Source: Physcomitrium patens
Lineage: Eukaryota > Streptophyta > Bryopsida > Funariales > Funariaceae
Reading direction: 5' to 3'
Length of the DNA: 64,000 nt
Assembly: GCF_000002425.4 (NCBI RefSeq)
Contig: NC_037256.1
Span: 13,524,233-13,588,232 of the forward strand
The translations under genes were made by a program, and so were the position numbers. A model generated the notes under the pieces. It was not told the DNA's origin and ran no database searches. It saw only the letters and a list, made by a program, of their open reading frames with translations. Shown piece after piece: positions 1 through 11,803 of this stretch; the stretch's first letter is position 1, and each line of letters opens with the position of its first letter.

Positions 1-214
1 GAAATATAATTATCAGTGACCTATTACTAGGTATCCTTCGACGTCTTTGTGGTTCAGGTAGCACTTCATCTCATGGTCATCTATGTAAATTACTTGGTTG
101 AGATGGTATGACCGGCAAGGTATCTATCTCTTGACTATCTATATCATATAAAGTAGACAAAACCAAAAGAATATAAATAGGCTATAGTCGTGAGCTCAAA
201 CTATTGATTTTTAC

Positions 215-1842
215 TATTTCAAATACTTGACAAGAACTTCTTCTTCAAAGATTGCATCCTCTTCTTCTTTATGAGGCCAAGAACTAAGAATCTTTATGGT
301 GAAACCATCTTATTAAGCTACTGTTCTTCATTTTGTTACTTTTTGTCTAGATAGATGTTGTTGATGAAACCTTTGAACCTTTATTTGTATATTTATAAGA
401 TTTCCAATTAGTTTCTATGTGTGATTTTTGATATCATATCCATGCCAATGGACCAGATATTCAAGCCTTCCATGTCTTATCTTTGAATCTAATACATCTT
501 CTACTTCAAATTCAACATGATGATTGATTTCAACCATAAGAGGTGGTGGTTGTCTTCGACCTAGTATGTTCAATTCTTTATACCTTTCCAAAAGTAAAAC
601 ATGAAAGACTAGATGAATCTACATAGATGAAGATAACTCTAAGTGATAAGTTACGTAATTAATTTGTTTCTGAATCACAAATGGTCCCAGTCTTTGGTAG
701 TTCAACTTATCACATGGCTTGTTGGTTTTTATATTGCTCCAAAGAAGACATACTTTGTCACCAACTTGGAATGGAAGATATTTCTTCCTCAATTCATCAA
801 CCAGTAGCTTATAACATTGTTGAGGCCTTTTTTAGGTAAATCTTTGTAGTTGCTTGAAGTTCGGCCATCTTTGTAGCAAATTCCTTTGTTGTTGGATTTG
901 CCAACTTTGAAGGCTCTATCATATCCAACTTTAGATGATAATCGTAGTTTGAGTAGAATGGCATTTGCTCCATTTAATCATCAATTTGAAGGTGGAAGGC
1001 AAAAAAAAGATTGATATCAATCTTAAGAAACTTAAAATATACCTTCCAAAATCTTGATACAAATTATAGCCCACAATCCAACATAATGTTGTCTAGCAAC
1101 CCATAGTAACGATATACATTGTCAATAAAGAGTCTTGTTGTCTCTTCACTAGTAATTGATTTCTCGTAAGATATAAAATATGTTATCTTAGTCAATTGAT
1201 CAACAACTACAAAGATAGTGTCAAATGAGTTTGATGGTGGAAGATGTGTAATAAAATCCATAGAGATAGATGATCATAGTTGTCTTGAAATAGGAAGGGA
1301 TTGACAAAGTCCATATGGCCAATGTCAAGGATTTTTTGACCTTGAAAAAATATCACATGACAATAAAAATTCCTTAACATCTTTCAATATTTTAGGGCAC
1401 CAAAAGTCTCTAGAAAAAAGTTCCAAGGTCTTGTTGAATCCAAAATATTTGGCTGCAGAAAAGTCATGGCGTATTTGAAGAATGCACAAGCGAGTTGGTC
1501 TTTCAAGAATGCAGAAATGTTCTTCAAAGAACTTAAGGTTGTTTTCATAATTTAATTTAAAAAAGTGGCGCCATTCTTGGAAAGAATTTACGATAGCAAG
1601 TAGCTCTTTATGATGGAATTGTAATTAATTTCTACCATTGAGAATTTTGTAGAATGGAATGCAATTGGATGAAGTTTGCCATCATCTTCATATTGTGACA
1701 AAACTACTCTCAATGCAAAGTTTGAGGCATCGGTCTCCATAAAATAAAGCTTATTAAAATCTAAATATATCAAAATTGGAGTTGTTGTGAAAGCATCTTT
1801 TAAGCTTTGAAAAGCTTTCTCTGTTTCGGGGCTCCAGGCTAG
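215..1842 (-). mobile_element. Ty3 (gypsy) chromovirus fragment, fossil
   Basis: Read on the minus strand this piece carries, in order, the RT-RNase H region (about 1830 to 1590, with the family words TDASNFAL and HPIAFHS), the integrase core (about 1261 to 1000, starting MDFITHLPPS and followed by VVVDQLTK), the integrase C-terminal part (about 850 to 640), and a chromodomain (about 530 to 415, with VEDVLDSK and YLVHWHGYD). That order and the terminal chromodomain identify a Ty3 chromovirus. Gag, protease and most of reverse transcriptase are not present, and no LTR pair could be matched to it. It is a broken fossil with several breaks. Age cannot be estimated without LTRs, but it looks older than the neighbouring copia element. 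The first 214 bases hold its last codons' flank and nothing else recognisable. Confidence 0.85.
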
Positions 1843-2160
1843 TTTTAATAATAGAATCTAACTTGATGTATTAAGAGCATTAATAATAGAATCTAACTTG
1901 ATCTCTTAAGAGTCTGTCATATTAACTTTTCGACCTTATGTTATAGAAAATCATAGAAACATATGCCTTCAAAACAAAAAAACCTGATCTATGATATAAA
2001 GAAAAGAAACCAAAAGAATATTAAGAAAAGAACAATATTAGTCTAGGGGAGGATAATCCGCAACTTCTAGAATGCTATAGTACTTCTAAGAAGAGGGATA
2101 ATCCACTCTTTGTCAAGAAAAACCAAGCTTCTAATATTGCTTTATAGCAATCTCGACAAA

Positions 2161-2760
2161 CTGTTAAGGACCATATAGAAGACAAGGATTCAAGACCAAG
2201 GAATGGACTTAACTTGACATTAAAACAACAATTAGATACTAGGCAAGAAGGTCCTGACTAGACCACAACAAGTGAGTTGTCGAGACTAAGGATCCCCTCA
2301 CCCTTGACTTCTATATATACTAGGTTCTAAAAAGCTTCTTAAAAAGTTTCTATGAGGCTTGAAAACAAAGTAAGCCTAAGATCCTTCTTTAGCAACTTCT
2401 TAAATCATCTAAAGCATCCTAGAAGCTTCTAGGTCCTCCTATGACCTTCTAAAACTTTCTTAGAATCTACTAGAACCTTTCAAAACCTTCTAGAACCTTC
2501 TAGAACCTTCAAGAGCCTTCTTAGAACCTACTGGTACCTTCTAAAATCTTCTAGAATATTTTAGAAGCTTTTGGAACCTTATTTAGTTGTATGTCCATAA
2601 AAACTTGTCTAGATATTGCACCTTGATATAAATTCATTTACTTCCATAAATTCACTTCTATTTGGAAATAAAGCCCATTTATGATTCTTTTTTGACATTA
2701 TCTATCTTGTTATATAAAACATCTTTTGTCTTGGATCATTCATATCAATTTGGTCTTGGT
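2161..2760. mobile_element. Possible LTR remnant
   Basis: The stretch starts with TGTTAAGGACC, has a TATATA box at 2313-2318, a tract of TTCTAGAACC-like repeats (about 2390-2600) and AATAAA near 2660. This layout resembles an LTR. No partner copy, target duplication or convincing primer site was found, and the orientation is unclear: the TATA box can be read on either strand. It could equally be unrelated intergenic DNA. Confidence 0.25.
2463..2520. promoter_or_regulatory. Heat-shock-element array (TTCnnGAAnn)
   Basis: Half sites fall on a strict 5-bp step: GAA 2463, GAA 2473, TTC 2488, GAA 2493, TTC 2498, GAA 2503, TTC 2508, GAG 2513 and TTC 2518. From 2488 to 2520 there are seven consecutive units, six of them perfect and in alternating orientation, which is the binding pattern of trimeric heat-shock factors. 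Weaker, out-of-phase TTCTAGAA words continue on both sides (about 2400-2600). On the minus strand the array lies about 145 bp upstream of the TATA box at 2318-2313. Heat response is an inference. Confidence 0.55.
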
Positions 2761-3923
2761 ATTATCTTACTTGATTCTTCATTTGAACTAGATAAGTCTC
2801 CCTTTCAAGTTCAATACTAGAACATGTTACTAGAACATGAGCCTCCCTATCTTGTTGAGATGATGCAAATGGACATGGTATTATATTGATTTTTTTCTCC
2901 TATTCTTTGGTTGGAGTCTATTGGTTATATTCTGAATAGGATTTGAAGTGGTTTCAAAAGACTAACTATTTGTTCTTGTCTTTCTTTATTTCTACTCTTT
3001 TGTAATTAATCATTGACAAATATTCTCAAATTAATTAAATTATTACTAAAAGTATCAGCACCTTATTTGTAAGTGAATTATCAAATTAGTGATTGAATTC
3101 TTAATCATAATAGTGATGTCCTATGCCATACTTGGAGTGATTGCTACATAGAAATTATTCATTTGTGTGATGTCCATTTTTCCAATCCTCGCCTATGATG
3201 GAGCCAAAACATAGTAATATATCATGTACACTACTTAAAAACTTATTTGGAACCACCTTAAGTATAATCTAGATTGACATTTTAATGCCAACTAGTTTGT
3301 TCGAATTAAAACCTAAGATTGATGGTTGGAGAATGAATATGTCCTATTTAGAGAGGTGGCATATTCAAATGAGTAATCTTTGTATGGATGTCTTATCCTT
3401 ATTAAGAACTTGAAAGAAGCCATACTTTAGATTTTTGCTTAGCCACACTTCTTTCTTTATTTCAGTTCAAATAAAGCTCACTTAGTCTTGTATATTCTTT
3501 TAGATATGTTGTCCTCCCACAAAATAAGCTAAAGTGATAGATTGCAAGTAATGTTCTATGTCTCTCTTGATTTTATCTCCATCTACTTGTATTTCTAGAA
3601 CTTTTTTATTTACTAAAAAACTTATGCAAATGTAAGATAAATCACTTGGAAGTTGTTCCTTTAGTATAGCTTTGGTGGGATGAATTTTGGCATATCTACC
3701 TAAGTTCGTTTCTATAGCTACAAGCTCGAATTCAATTTGGTCATCACAACTTATTTACTCTATATGCCATCTTTTCTCCAGTTACATTCAAGTGACAAGT
3801 GCATGTGCCATCTGTGCCAAGAATACACTCACATATAATGTCATCATTTTTACTAATGTATAATTACTACCTTTATAACTTTTACCATCTTATTTCATTG
3901 ATTGTACAACAGTAGATTATGTG

Positions 3924-3928
3924 CCTAT
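3924..3928. repeat. Target site duplication, left copy
   Basis: CCTAT lies directly outside the 3' LTR and is repeated exactly at 9378-9382 directly outside the 5' LTR. The 5-bp size is normal for copia integrases and fixes the element's boundaries. Confidence 0.85.
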
Positions 3929-4421
3929 TATTAAGAAAACAAGTACTTAGAAGACATAACACTTAGCATTAGCAAGGTTGTATACAAAGAGAGTATGGAG
4001 TACGATGTCTTTCACTTCCAACATCCATTACTTATAGGTGGTAGTTGCTACCCTAAAAGACAACGTCCACTCTTTGACTTTTACACACATGGCCCTAGGA
4101 TCCTTTTAGCAGCTCACAAGTCCCAAGAGTATCATATGTCCAATACTAATTACTCTTACGTCTTACACACATGCTCTTAGGATCCTTTGGCATCTTACAA
4201 ACTACGAGGATATCCTATAACACACACTAATGACTCATACTTAGTCTTCAGATATTCCCTTGTTAATACTTTATCTTTTTGATTTTGACTTTTGCTCCAT
4301 GACTTCGTCTTATATCTATTGGATGCCCTTACCATATACCAAGAATCAAACCTTTGACCACTAGCAACTTACTTAAGGTAATATCCTATACAAAGTAACA
4401 TTTTCTACTTTTATTTTAACA
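3929..4421 (-). repeat. 3' LTR of the copia element
   Basis: This copy is the same length as the one at 8885-9377. On the plus strand it opens TATTAAG and closes TTTTAACA, so the element reads TGTTAAAA...CTTAATA rather than the usual TG...CA. It contains an imperfect direct repeat with an 82-bp period (units starting at 4081 and 4163), likely U3 material. The polypurine tract abuts its inner end. Confidence 0.93.
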
Positions 4422-4431
4422 CTCCCACTTT
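4422..4431 (-). other. Polypurine tract of the copia element
   Basis: On the minus strand AAAGTGGGAG directly precedes the 3' LTR start TGTTAAAA, the expected place and composition for the plus-strand primer. Confidence 0.8.
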
Positions 4432-4439
4432 GCTATTGG

Positions 4440-7400
4440 TCAAATACCTTTTAAGCCTAATGCCTTTGTAAACATGTGGTGTCTATCCTTTACTAATGCC
4501 TTTGTCAACAAATCAGCAAGCATGTCCTCCGTTGCACAATACTTCATATCAATCACTCCCATTTCAATCTTCTCTCTTATAAAGTGATATTGAATGTCAA
4601 TGTACTTGGTCCTTGAATGATGCTTTGGATTCTTTGTAAATGCAAGAAATCCTTGATTGTCACACTTCATTGGAGTTGCTTCTATTTGCAAATCTCCAAT
4701 GTCCTCCAAAAGTTGTCTTAACCATATTGCCTCCATTGCACTATGGCTTGCTGCCATATATTCCGCCTCCATTGTTGACCTTGCAATTGTTGGTTGTCTC
4801 TTGCAATTCCATGAAATTGCTCCCACTCCAACAAAGAATATATACCCTATTGTTGACCTTCTATCATTTGCATCTCCAGCCCAATTCCCATCACAATAAC
4901 CATGTAAACTAATGTTATCACCTCCAAGGCATAATTTGAAGTTCAAAGTGCCTTTTAAGTACCTCATGATCCTTTTGATGGTTGTCCAATGGATTGGTTC
5001 AGCCTTTGACATGTGTTGACTCACAACACTCACTGCATATGCAAGATCCACCCTTGTGCCAACCATTGCATACATAAGTGAGCCTACTGCTGCCTTATAT
5101 GGAATACCTTGTATTTGACCTTCAACTTCAGCAAACTCTTCATCCGTGAGCTTCATCAACTTCAAGTTTGCCTCCAATGGTGTTCCAATAGGCTTACACT
5201 CCTCCATATTGAATCATTTCAATACTTCTTCAAATTCTTTACAAATCCTTCACTCACAAAGAATGTATCAATGCATTGGTACCATGCCCTTGGTGATTGC
5301 TTTAGTCCATACAAGGATTTCTTCAACTTACAAACAAGGTGTTGTTTGCCTTCTTCAACAAATCCTTGAGGTTGATCCATGTAGATGTCTTCTTTCAAAC
5401 TTCCATTCAAGAAAGCCGTCTTCACATCCATTTGATGCATCTCCAAATCCATTGCTGTCTCAATTGCTACAATGGTTCTAATAGTGATGAATTTGGCCAC
5501 GGGAACAAATGTCTCATTGAAATCTATACCAGCAACTTGTGAGTAGCCTTTAGCAACCAATCTAGACTTGTATCTTTTAATATTGTCCATTGCATCGTTT
5601 TTGGTTTTAAACACCCACTTACAACCAATTGAAGATCGATTTAGTAGAAGTTGAGTTAATTTCCATGTTTCATTGTCTATGAGTGATTTCTATTCTTCTT
5701 CGATAGCATTCTCCCACTTCAATGCATCCGTGGACTTCATTGCATCACATAAACTCAACGGATCAGCAAGAAGTGCAACATTGGCATGTTCTTTACTTAC
5801 TTGAGGAAAGATGTGGTCCTTCCACCATTCACCACGTGGTTTTCTTTCTCTCAAAGGATATCTCCTTTCATTTGAAGAAGACCCTTCTTCTTGCATTCCA
5901 TCCTTCTTTTTCATCAATGCTTGTCTTTTCTCACTCAAAAGTTGATATTCTTCATCATCATCATCACCTTCAATATCTTCATTATCTTCATTGTTGGTTC
6001 TACTAATTGAAGGCACACTATCATTTACCTTCTTTGGCTCTTGATTTTGATTTCTATTTCCTCCATCCTCATTGTCATCATCATCTTCTTCTTCTTCTTT
6101 CTTTGTTGAACCTGAAGATGTGTCCACAAACACACCTTTACTCCCACTTGGACACTCTTTTAAGTGCTCAAAAGCACTCTTATGCTCCAAAAACTCTACA
6201 TCACGACTTTTGATGATCTTCTTGGTTTCTAAACACATTAGTCTATATGCTTTGGTACCTTCATAATATCCAAAAAATATACATTTTGTACCTTTTGCAT
6301 CAAGTTTGGACCTCATACAATCTGGTACCTTTGTATAAGCAATCCATCCAAAAATCCTCATGTGTGAAACACAAGGTTTCTTCCGACTCCAAGCTTCTTG
6401 TGGAGTCATTGATGTAAGTACACTTGTAGGGCACCTATTCCTTGTATACACCACATTTACCATAGCTTCCACCTAATATTCATGCCCAAGGTTTTGTATA
6501 TGAAGCATACTCCTTTCTATATCCACAATGGTACGATTTGTTCTTTCAGCAACTCCATTTTGTTGTGGAATGTAAGAGGTAGAGGTTTGTCTTGCAATAC
6601 CTTGAATCTTCATGAAGTCATCAAAATGCTTTGACATGTATTCACCTCCATTGTCCATTCTCAACACTTTGATCTTGCACTCACATTGTTTTTCTACAAG
6701 AGCCTTAAACTCTTTAAACTTTGAGAAACATTCACTCTTAGCTTTAATGATGTAAATCCACACCTTTCTTGAGAAATCATCAATGAATGTAACAAAGTAC
6801 CTTACTCCTCCAATTGATGGTATCTTCATTGGTCCACAAACATCTGAGTGCACAATCTCCAACAATTTTGTTGCACGTGTTGCAACTCCACTTGGAAATG
6901 AAGCCCTTTGTTGTTTGCCTTGTATACATCCTTCACAAGCAAGTGTCATGGCATTGTGGCTGATTTGACCAAGATCCAAGCCACTTACCATGGATTGGAG
7001 GTCCTTCATGCATTTGGCATTCAAATGACCAAGTCGTTGATGCCAAATTCCAAACTTGTCTTGATCTTGAGGAAAATCAGCAAATGCTGCCACTTCAACT
7101 CCATTCATCTTTTTGCAATTGATGAAGTAGAGATTTCCATCTGTAAGGCCTTTGGCAACATGTTGGCCATCTAATGTCTTGACAAAACATCCATTCATGT
7201 CAAATTGAACCTTACAACCATGTGATACAAGTTTGCTCAATGAAAGGAGGTTCTTCTTCATTTTTGGCACATGTAGGACTTCTTTCAATCTGAAGCTCTT
7301 CATTTGGTCCTTCACAACAATCTCCACTACAAATGGAGCCAATTTCAATTGCTTGTACCATACTATTGTCTTCCAACCACACTTTTGTTGCTGGAATTTC

Positions 7401-7505
7401 TTCATAAGTGTCAAATGAACACTTGTATGGTGTCATGTGCTTAGTAGCACCTGAATCTATAATCCACTTTGACATGGCAACCATGGAGGCTCCTTCCTTT
7501 GCCAT
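4440..7505 (-). pseudogene. Copia pol, fossil
   Basis: On the minus strand the order is: protease (about 7470-7420, WIIDSGATKHMT), integrase zinc finger and core (about 7000-6480, with HQRLGHLN, DFSRKVWIY and the GVAERTNRT end), an acidic linker (about 6150-5900), reverse transcriptase (about 5780-5100, with MDVKTAFLNG and KSLYGLKQSPRAWY) and RNase H (about 4900-4480, with CDGNWAGD and STMEAEYMA). The reading ends 9 bp before the polypurine tract. All copia domains are represented but the reading is broken. Confidence 0.9.
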
Positions 7506-7610
7506 GAAAGCATACTCATCTCCACCAAAACTATCACTAACATTGTTTGCATTCTCCCTATCTTCTTTCTTGGCCTTGTAGTAATTTCTAGCAAAATGAC
7601 CTGGTTTCCC

Positions 7611-8306
7611 TCAAATATAGCAATTCTTCATATTGTTTTTTGAATTATCACGTTGGTGAGAATAGCTACCTTTGCCTTGTCTTGAAAATAGAGCCAAATC
7701 ATTACTTACAAGCTCCTTTTCTTTCCTCTTGGTCACTTCATGGGCAAGTCTTGACGTGACATAGTTCATGGTAAGCTCCTTCATGTTGATGGACTCCAAT
7801 GCCACAATGACGTAGTTGTAGGATTCAGGAAGGCTCATGAGCAATGTCAATACAATATCCTTATCATCAACTGGTTTGTCAATAATTGCTAGTTGGTTAG
7901 CAAGTGCTTTTACCTTGTTAACATGAGCCATGAAGTCATCTCCTTCTTCCATCTTTACCGTCAAGAACTTCCTTCTTGTCCAAAGGATCTTGGCAAGGTT
8001 TCTACTCTCATAGATGTTGCAAAGAGTCTTCCATGCTTCCGCTGGTCCATTGCAAGCTATAACATGTGAAAAATTGGCATCATCAAGGTTTGTTTCAATC
8101 ATCCCAAAAGCCTTCCTTTCATGACGTTTGTACTCCTTCTTCACTTTAATATCAGCATTGTCACTTGGAGGGTCTTCACTTTCATCAACAATATCCCAAA
8201 GGTCCAATGAAGCCAACAAAAGCTCCATTTTCTTCTTCCAATGGTAAAAGTTGTCACCCCTAAACTTCTCAATTACTCTCAAGCTTTCACCCTCACTTGA
8301 AGCCAT
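7611..8306 (-). pseudogene. Copia gag, fossil
   Basis: The reading starts MASSEGESLRVIEKFRGDNF, with the copia gag features of a YHWKKKMELLL-type segment, an ALxxW-like middle (AEAWKTLCNIYESRN) and an LTLLMSLPESY segment. The leader between the 5' LTR and this start is about 560 bp. It is part of the broken element at 3929-9377. Confidence 0.85.
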
Positions 8307-8870
8307 GTCTAAGGAAGGGATGTATGAAAGAAAATCAAGAAAAAAAGATATAGAACTCTCAAAATCAACAAGAAGGTGTTGCTGCCTTAGAAACCCAGAA
8401 TGCCCTCTTTATAAGTAAACAAGTGATTTCACTCTTGTATCACTCTCAACTTCACTTATAAGACTTCTCACAAGTCTTACACTCTATCTGAACCTCTTAT
8501 ATAAGCTTTGCCACTCTTCAATCACCCCTCTTTTCTTACAAAATACTTCTAATCTCACAAAAAATACATCTTGTGAAAATAGAACAATCTCTTAAGAAGT
8601 TAAGTACATGAAACCACAAAGTTAGAACATCAATGATAAATTTCAGCAAAGAAATATAACACTAGAGTTCTAAAACATCATTATATGGAGTCTAACATCA
8701 ACAAAGACTATGAGTGCACTTAACAATAAATAAGAGCAAAATTACATCAACAACTAGATGCATAAGAAGGATTAGAAGATAACAAACTCAAACTTCAGCA
8801 ATAACCATAAGATCTACTCCTTACAACAAGAAAGACTTCAAAGTACTTCAAAACTCACAAATAAAGGTGA

Positions 8871-8884
8871 GTGGGCCTATAACC
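8871..8884 (-). other. Primer binding site, half-tRNA type
   Basis: The plus strand reads GTGGGCCTATAACC immediately inside the 5' LTR. Plant initiator tRNA-Met has GTGGGCCCATAACC around its CAU anticodon, so 13 of 14 bases agree. The site therefore pairs with the anticodon stem-loop region rather than the tRNA 3' end (no TGGTATCAGAGC is present). Drosophila copia and yeast Ty5 are known to prime from such an internal tRNA fragment. The tRNA sequence is from memory; the match itself is seen. Confidence 0.7.
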
Positions 8885-9377
8885 TATTAAGAAAACAAGT
8901 ACTTAGAAGACACAACACTTAGCATCAGCAAAGTTGCACACAAAGAGAGTATGGAGTAAGATGTCTCTCACTTCCAACACCCATTACTTATAGGTGGTAG
9001 TTGCTGCCCTAAAAGACAACGTCCACCCTTTGACTTTTACACACATGGCCCTAGGATCCTTTTGGCATCTCACGAGTCCCAAGAGTATCCTATGTCCAAT
9101 ACTAATTACTCTTACGTCTTACACACATGCTCTTAGGATCCTTTGGCATCTCATGAACTACGAGGATCTCTTATGACACACACTAATAATTCATACTTAG
9201 TCTTCGAATATTCCCTTGTTAATACTTTATCCTTTTGACTTTGACTCTTAGTCCATGACTTCGTCTTATATCCATTGGATGCCCTTACCATATACCAAGA
9301 GTCAAATCTTTGACTACTAGCAACTTACTTAAGGTAATATCCTATACAAAGTAACATTTTCTACTTTTATTTTAACA
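8885..9377 (-). repeat. 5' LTR of the copia element
   Basis: This copy pairs with 3929-4421 and shares its ends and its 82-bp internal direct repeat (units starting at 9037 and 9119). It would hold the element's promoter. The primer site begins at the very next base inside (8884). Confidence 0.93.
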
Positions 9378-9382
9378 CCTAT
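9378..9382. repeat. Target site duplication, right copy
   Basis: CCTAT, identical to 3924-3928; it marks the outer boundary of the 5' LTR. Confidence 0.85.
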
Positions 9383-10587
9383 AATACCTACAACATATTC
9401 TTCATAATTTGGCCTCTAATAGCACCTTTAACTTCTACTAAACCTAATTTAATAATCCTAATCTTATCATATTTTACCACTTAGAGCTTTTGGTTGTGTA
9501 AAGAGATATTAATCAAGAATGACAAAGTAATACAATACTTTCAATGAAATAATTAGATATAGATAGTAACATTCTAGACATAATATATAATTTGCACAAG
9601 TCAAAATTGTGCTACGCATTAGCAAGGAGTGCTACTACGGAGCCACATTGTATCCACAACCATCAACCATAAATAAATCTTTGTTACTATCGCCAAAGAG
9701 GAATAAAACAACCAAAAAGAAAAGAAAAAGGTTTGCAAGGGTAAAGGAACAAGAGAACGGCGTTCTCAAAGCCGTCCAAGGCCTCCACGGTGGCAACTAC
9801 AGTAGAATGTAATAATACCAGTATATCCAATCGTATAGACTATTGGTCGTACGCAATAGATACCAGATCGAAACGCGAGATGCACCTGTCCCGCTTTCGA
9901 TGAAGATCCTGCTCTACCAGATCCGCAGATTCTCGAGATGCCGCAGTGAAGTTTCGAATGGGAAAGGTATCTAGCGTCCCAACTGAGAACCGGGTGCAAT
10001 GTGAACGAGGGTCAGGGGGGAGGGGGTCCCTGTCCGTCCGGCGAGGTGGGAGGGAGAAGGGATTTGGTACGCTCGTCAATGATTTCTTCATTGAACACCG
10101 TGCTTGCACATTCTCTTGCTCTCTCTCTCGTTCTCTCTCGCTCTCATTATAGTCTCTTGGGAAGCGCGGTGCCATCGCCTATGCCAATTTGTATCTTTCT
10201 ACTTTTAAAGTATTCTGTCAACTTTTTAAACAACCTTTTTTCTTGAATAGTACGTCTATGATTGTCCCCCACTGTTGATTGTATTATGTCCATAAAGTAA
10301 AAGGAATCTTGTACAATTTTTATTTTTGGTCGAATAATTGACGTGGTTTTGTGGAAAGTCAGTGCTTGGAATAAATAGATTCGAATTAGTTATTATGTTC
10401 ATGATTATGTATTTTTTTATTTTATTTTATTTTCCCTGTATATATAGTAGAGAGAGTTCATTGCCTCTTTCGTTCCAGATTCATGTATGGCATTTTCATT
10501 TTGACACCAGCTTTCCAGTGCAGAATCCATCAAGAAATTCTTGCTTTAGATGTGTTCATGTTTGATATTGTTACTTTGTTTATCAGT

Positions 10588-10618
10588 TTTTATTATTTAT
10601 TTATTTATTTATTTATTA
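10588..10618. repeat. (TTTA)n microsatellite
   Basis: About seven TTTA units in AT-rich DNA. Confidence 0.9.
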
Positions 10619-11507
10619 TATATCTTAATTCGATTCTTTAGATGCTTTAGCTTCAACATGAATTTTTTTTTTGTTTAGAATAATGAATTCAAAATTCTGA
10701 TACAATTAGAAAAATGTTTATGTTAGATCTCCAATTCTTATTGTTATACTCCACATGATCTCCTCGTATACCACTAGCTAATATTATGACTCGTTTTTGT
10801 TTGTACATTTCTTTCTTTCTTTGCTTTGAGAAATGGTGATGGTTAAGAGGGAGATAGTGAATATTTTACAAAAAAAGCATGTCGCAAGTTGTTTTTAAAA
10901 TATATATACATACATTTGCCTCAAATTTTGTTTGATTAAAAATTATGTTTTTTTTTATTTTCATTTTTATTTGGTTTCCAAAAAAACAAGAAAAGAAAAA
11001 TTTAAAAATTTTAAAAAAATGTTTTTGAGTCACTATTGGGATTAAATATTGGGTTGCCAAATGTGCCCTAAGCATAGAAGTGCACTTTTTTAGTCGAATT
11101 AAGTAGTGTGAAAGCCACATGGAATGTAGCAATATGAATTAGGGGTGCAGTAGTATAAATTCTCTATATTTGATGTACATCGTTTGACTCAAATATGGAA
11201 TATCTTTCAAGTAATCAAAAGATATATAAACACAGACTCACAAATATTGATAGGTAAGGAACTTAGCATGGTCATGAGCAGTGAATAAATGTCGGAGACA
11301 TTATACAACATCCATCATGATAATATTCATCCATTTTCCTAATATCTCTCTTTCTCTGGCTCTATACAGATAGTCACTCAGATAGCCAAGAGAAGACAGG
11401 TAGGTCGGCAGGAGGCACTTGGGGGCTCCAGTGTCAGTCAGCAGCACTCAAGTGTGTGTCAGAGAGGGAGCATCTATGGTCTGGTCTGTCTGCAGCAGCA
11501 GGAGAGG

Positions 11508-11590
11508 GGTGGGCAGGAGGAGGAGGAGGAGGGTGGGTCATCATGAGGGGGGGGGGGCATGTTTCATCATTTTGAGCATCCCCCCCCCCC
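11508..11590. repeat. (AGG)n run followed by G11/C11 inverted runs
   Basis: An AGG-rich stretch (11508-11533) is followed by 11 G (11547-11557) and, 22 bases later, 11 C (11580-11590). The two homopolymers could pair as an 11-bp hairpin stem, or the G run could form a quadruplex. Confidence 0.8.
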
Positions 11591-11747
11591 ACCCGCTTCT
11601 GCAGGTTGGTAGGTAGGTACGTACATACACCCCCCTTGTGACCCACTACTATCTGTGAAAGGCAAGGAGGGCAATGCTGCTGCTGCTGCTGCTCATAATC
11701 ATCATGAGCATGCATCATGGTGGCATGTTCCTACCTACTACCCCACT

Positions 11748-11803
11748 CCCTTGATACCCCGCCCTTGATACCCTGCCCTTGATACCCTGCCCTTGATACC
11801 CTT
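11748..11803. repeat. 14-bp tandem repeat, four copies
   Basis: The unit CCCTTGATACCCTG occurs four times head to tail at 11748, 11762, 11776 and 11790; the first and last copies differ by one base. Confidence 0.95.

Larger units (their letters stand above)
1843..3923. other. Unassigned stretch between two retroelements
   Basis: No gene is visible here. A short tandem duplication sits at the edge of the Ty3 fragment: a 23-bp word starting at 1846 is repeated at 1881 (period 35 bp). A possible LTR remnant (about 2161-2760) and an array of TTC/GAA half sites (2463-2520) lie inside and are listed separately. The remainder, 2760-3923, contains only short disconnected frames that I do not recognise; it may be old retroelement sequence. 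Confidence 0.5.
3929..9377 (-). mobile_element. Ty1/copia LTR retroelement, structurally complete, broken
   Basis: The element is 5449 bp and reads on the minus strand. Both LTRs are 493 bp, and a 5-bp duplication CCTAT flanks it exactly (3924-3928 and 9378-9382). Order on the minus strand: 5' LTR, primer site, gag, protease, integrase, reverse transcriptase, RNase H, polypurine tract, 3' LTR; integrase before RT is diagnostic of copia. I count about 33 differences between the LTRs (roughly 6.7%), mostly transitions, which suggests an insertion a few million years old if plant-like rates near 1e-8 apply. It is a fossil with roughly five to seven breaks in its coding parts. It sits next to, not inside, the Ty3 fragment. 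Confidence 0.95.

Noticed and set aside
2390-2600. Repeated TTCTAGAACC words considered as a CRISPR-like or satellite array
   Set aside because: There are no spacers and the repeats are imperfect; the 5-bp TTC/GAA phase explains the clearest part better.
9760-10150. GC-rich patch with overlapping frames on both strands
   Set aside because: Frames are short, contain AGAGAG-derived low-complexity Ser/Leu or Arg/Glu runs, and match no family I know.
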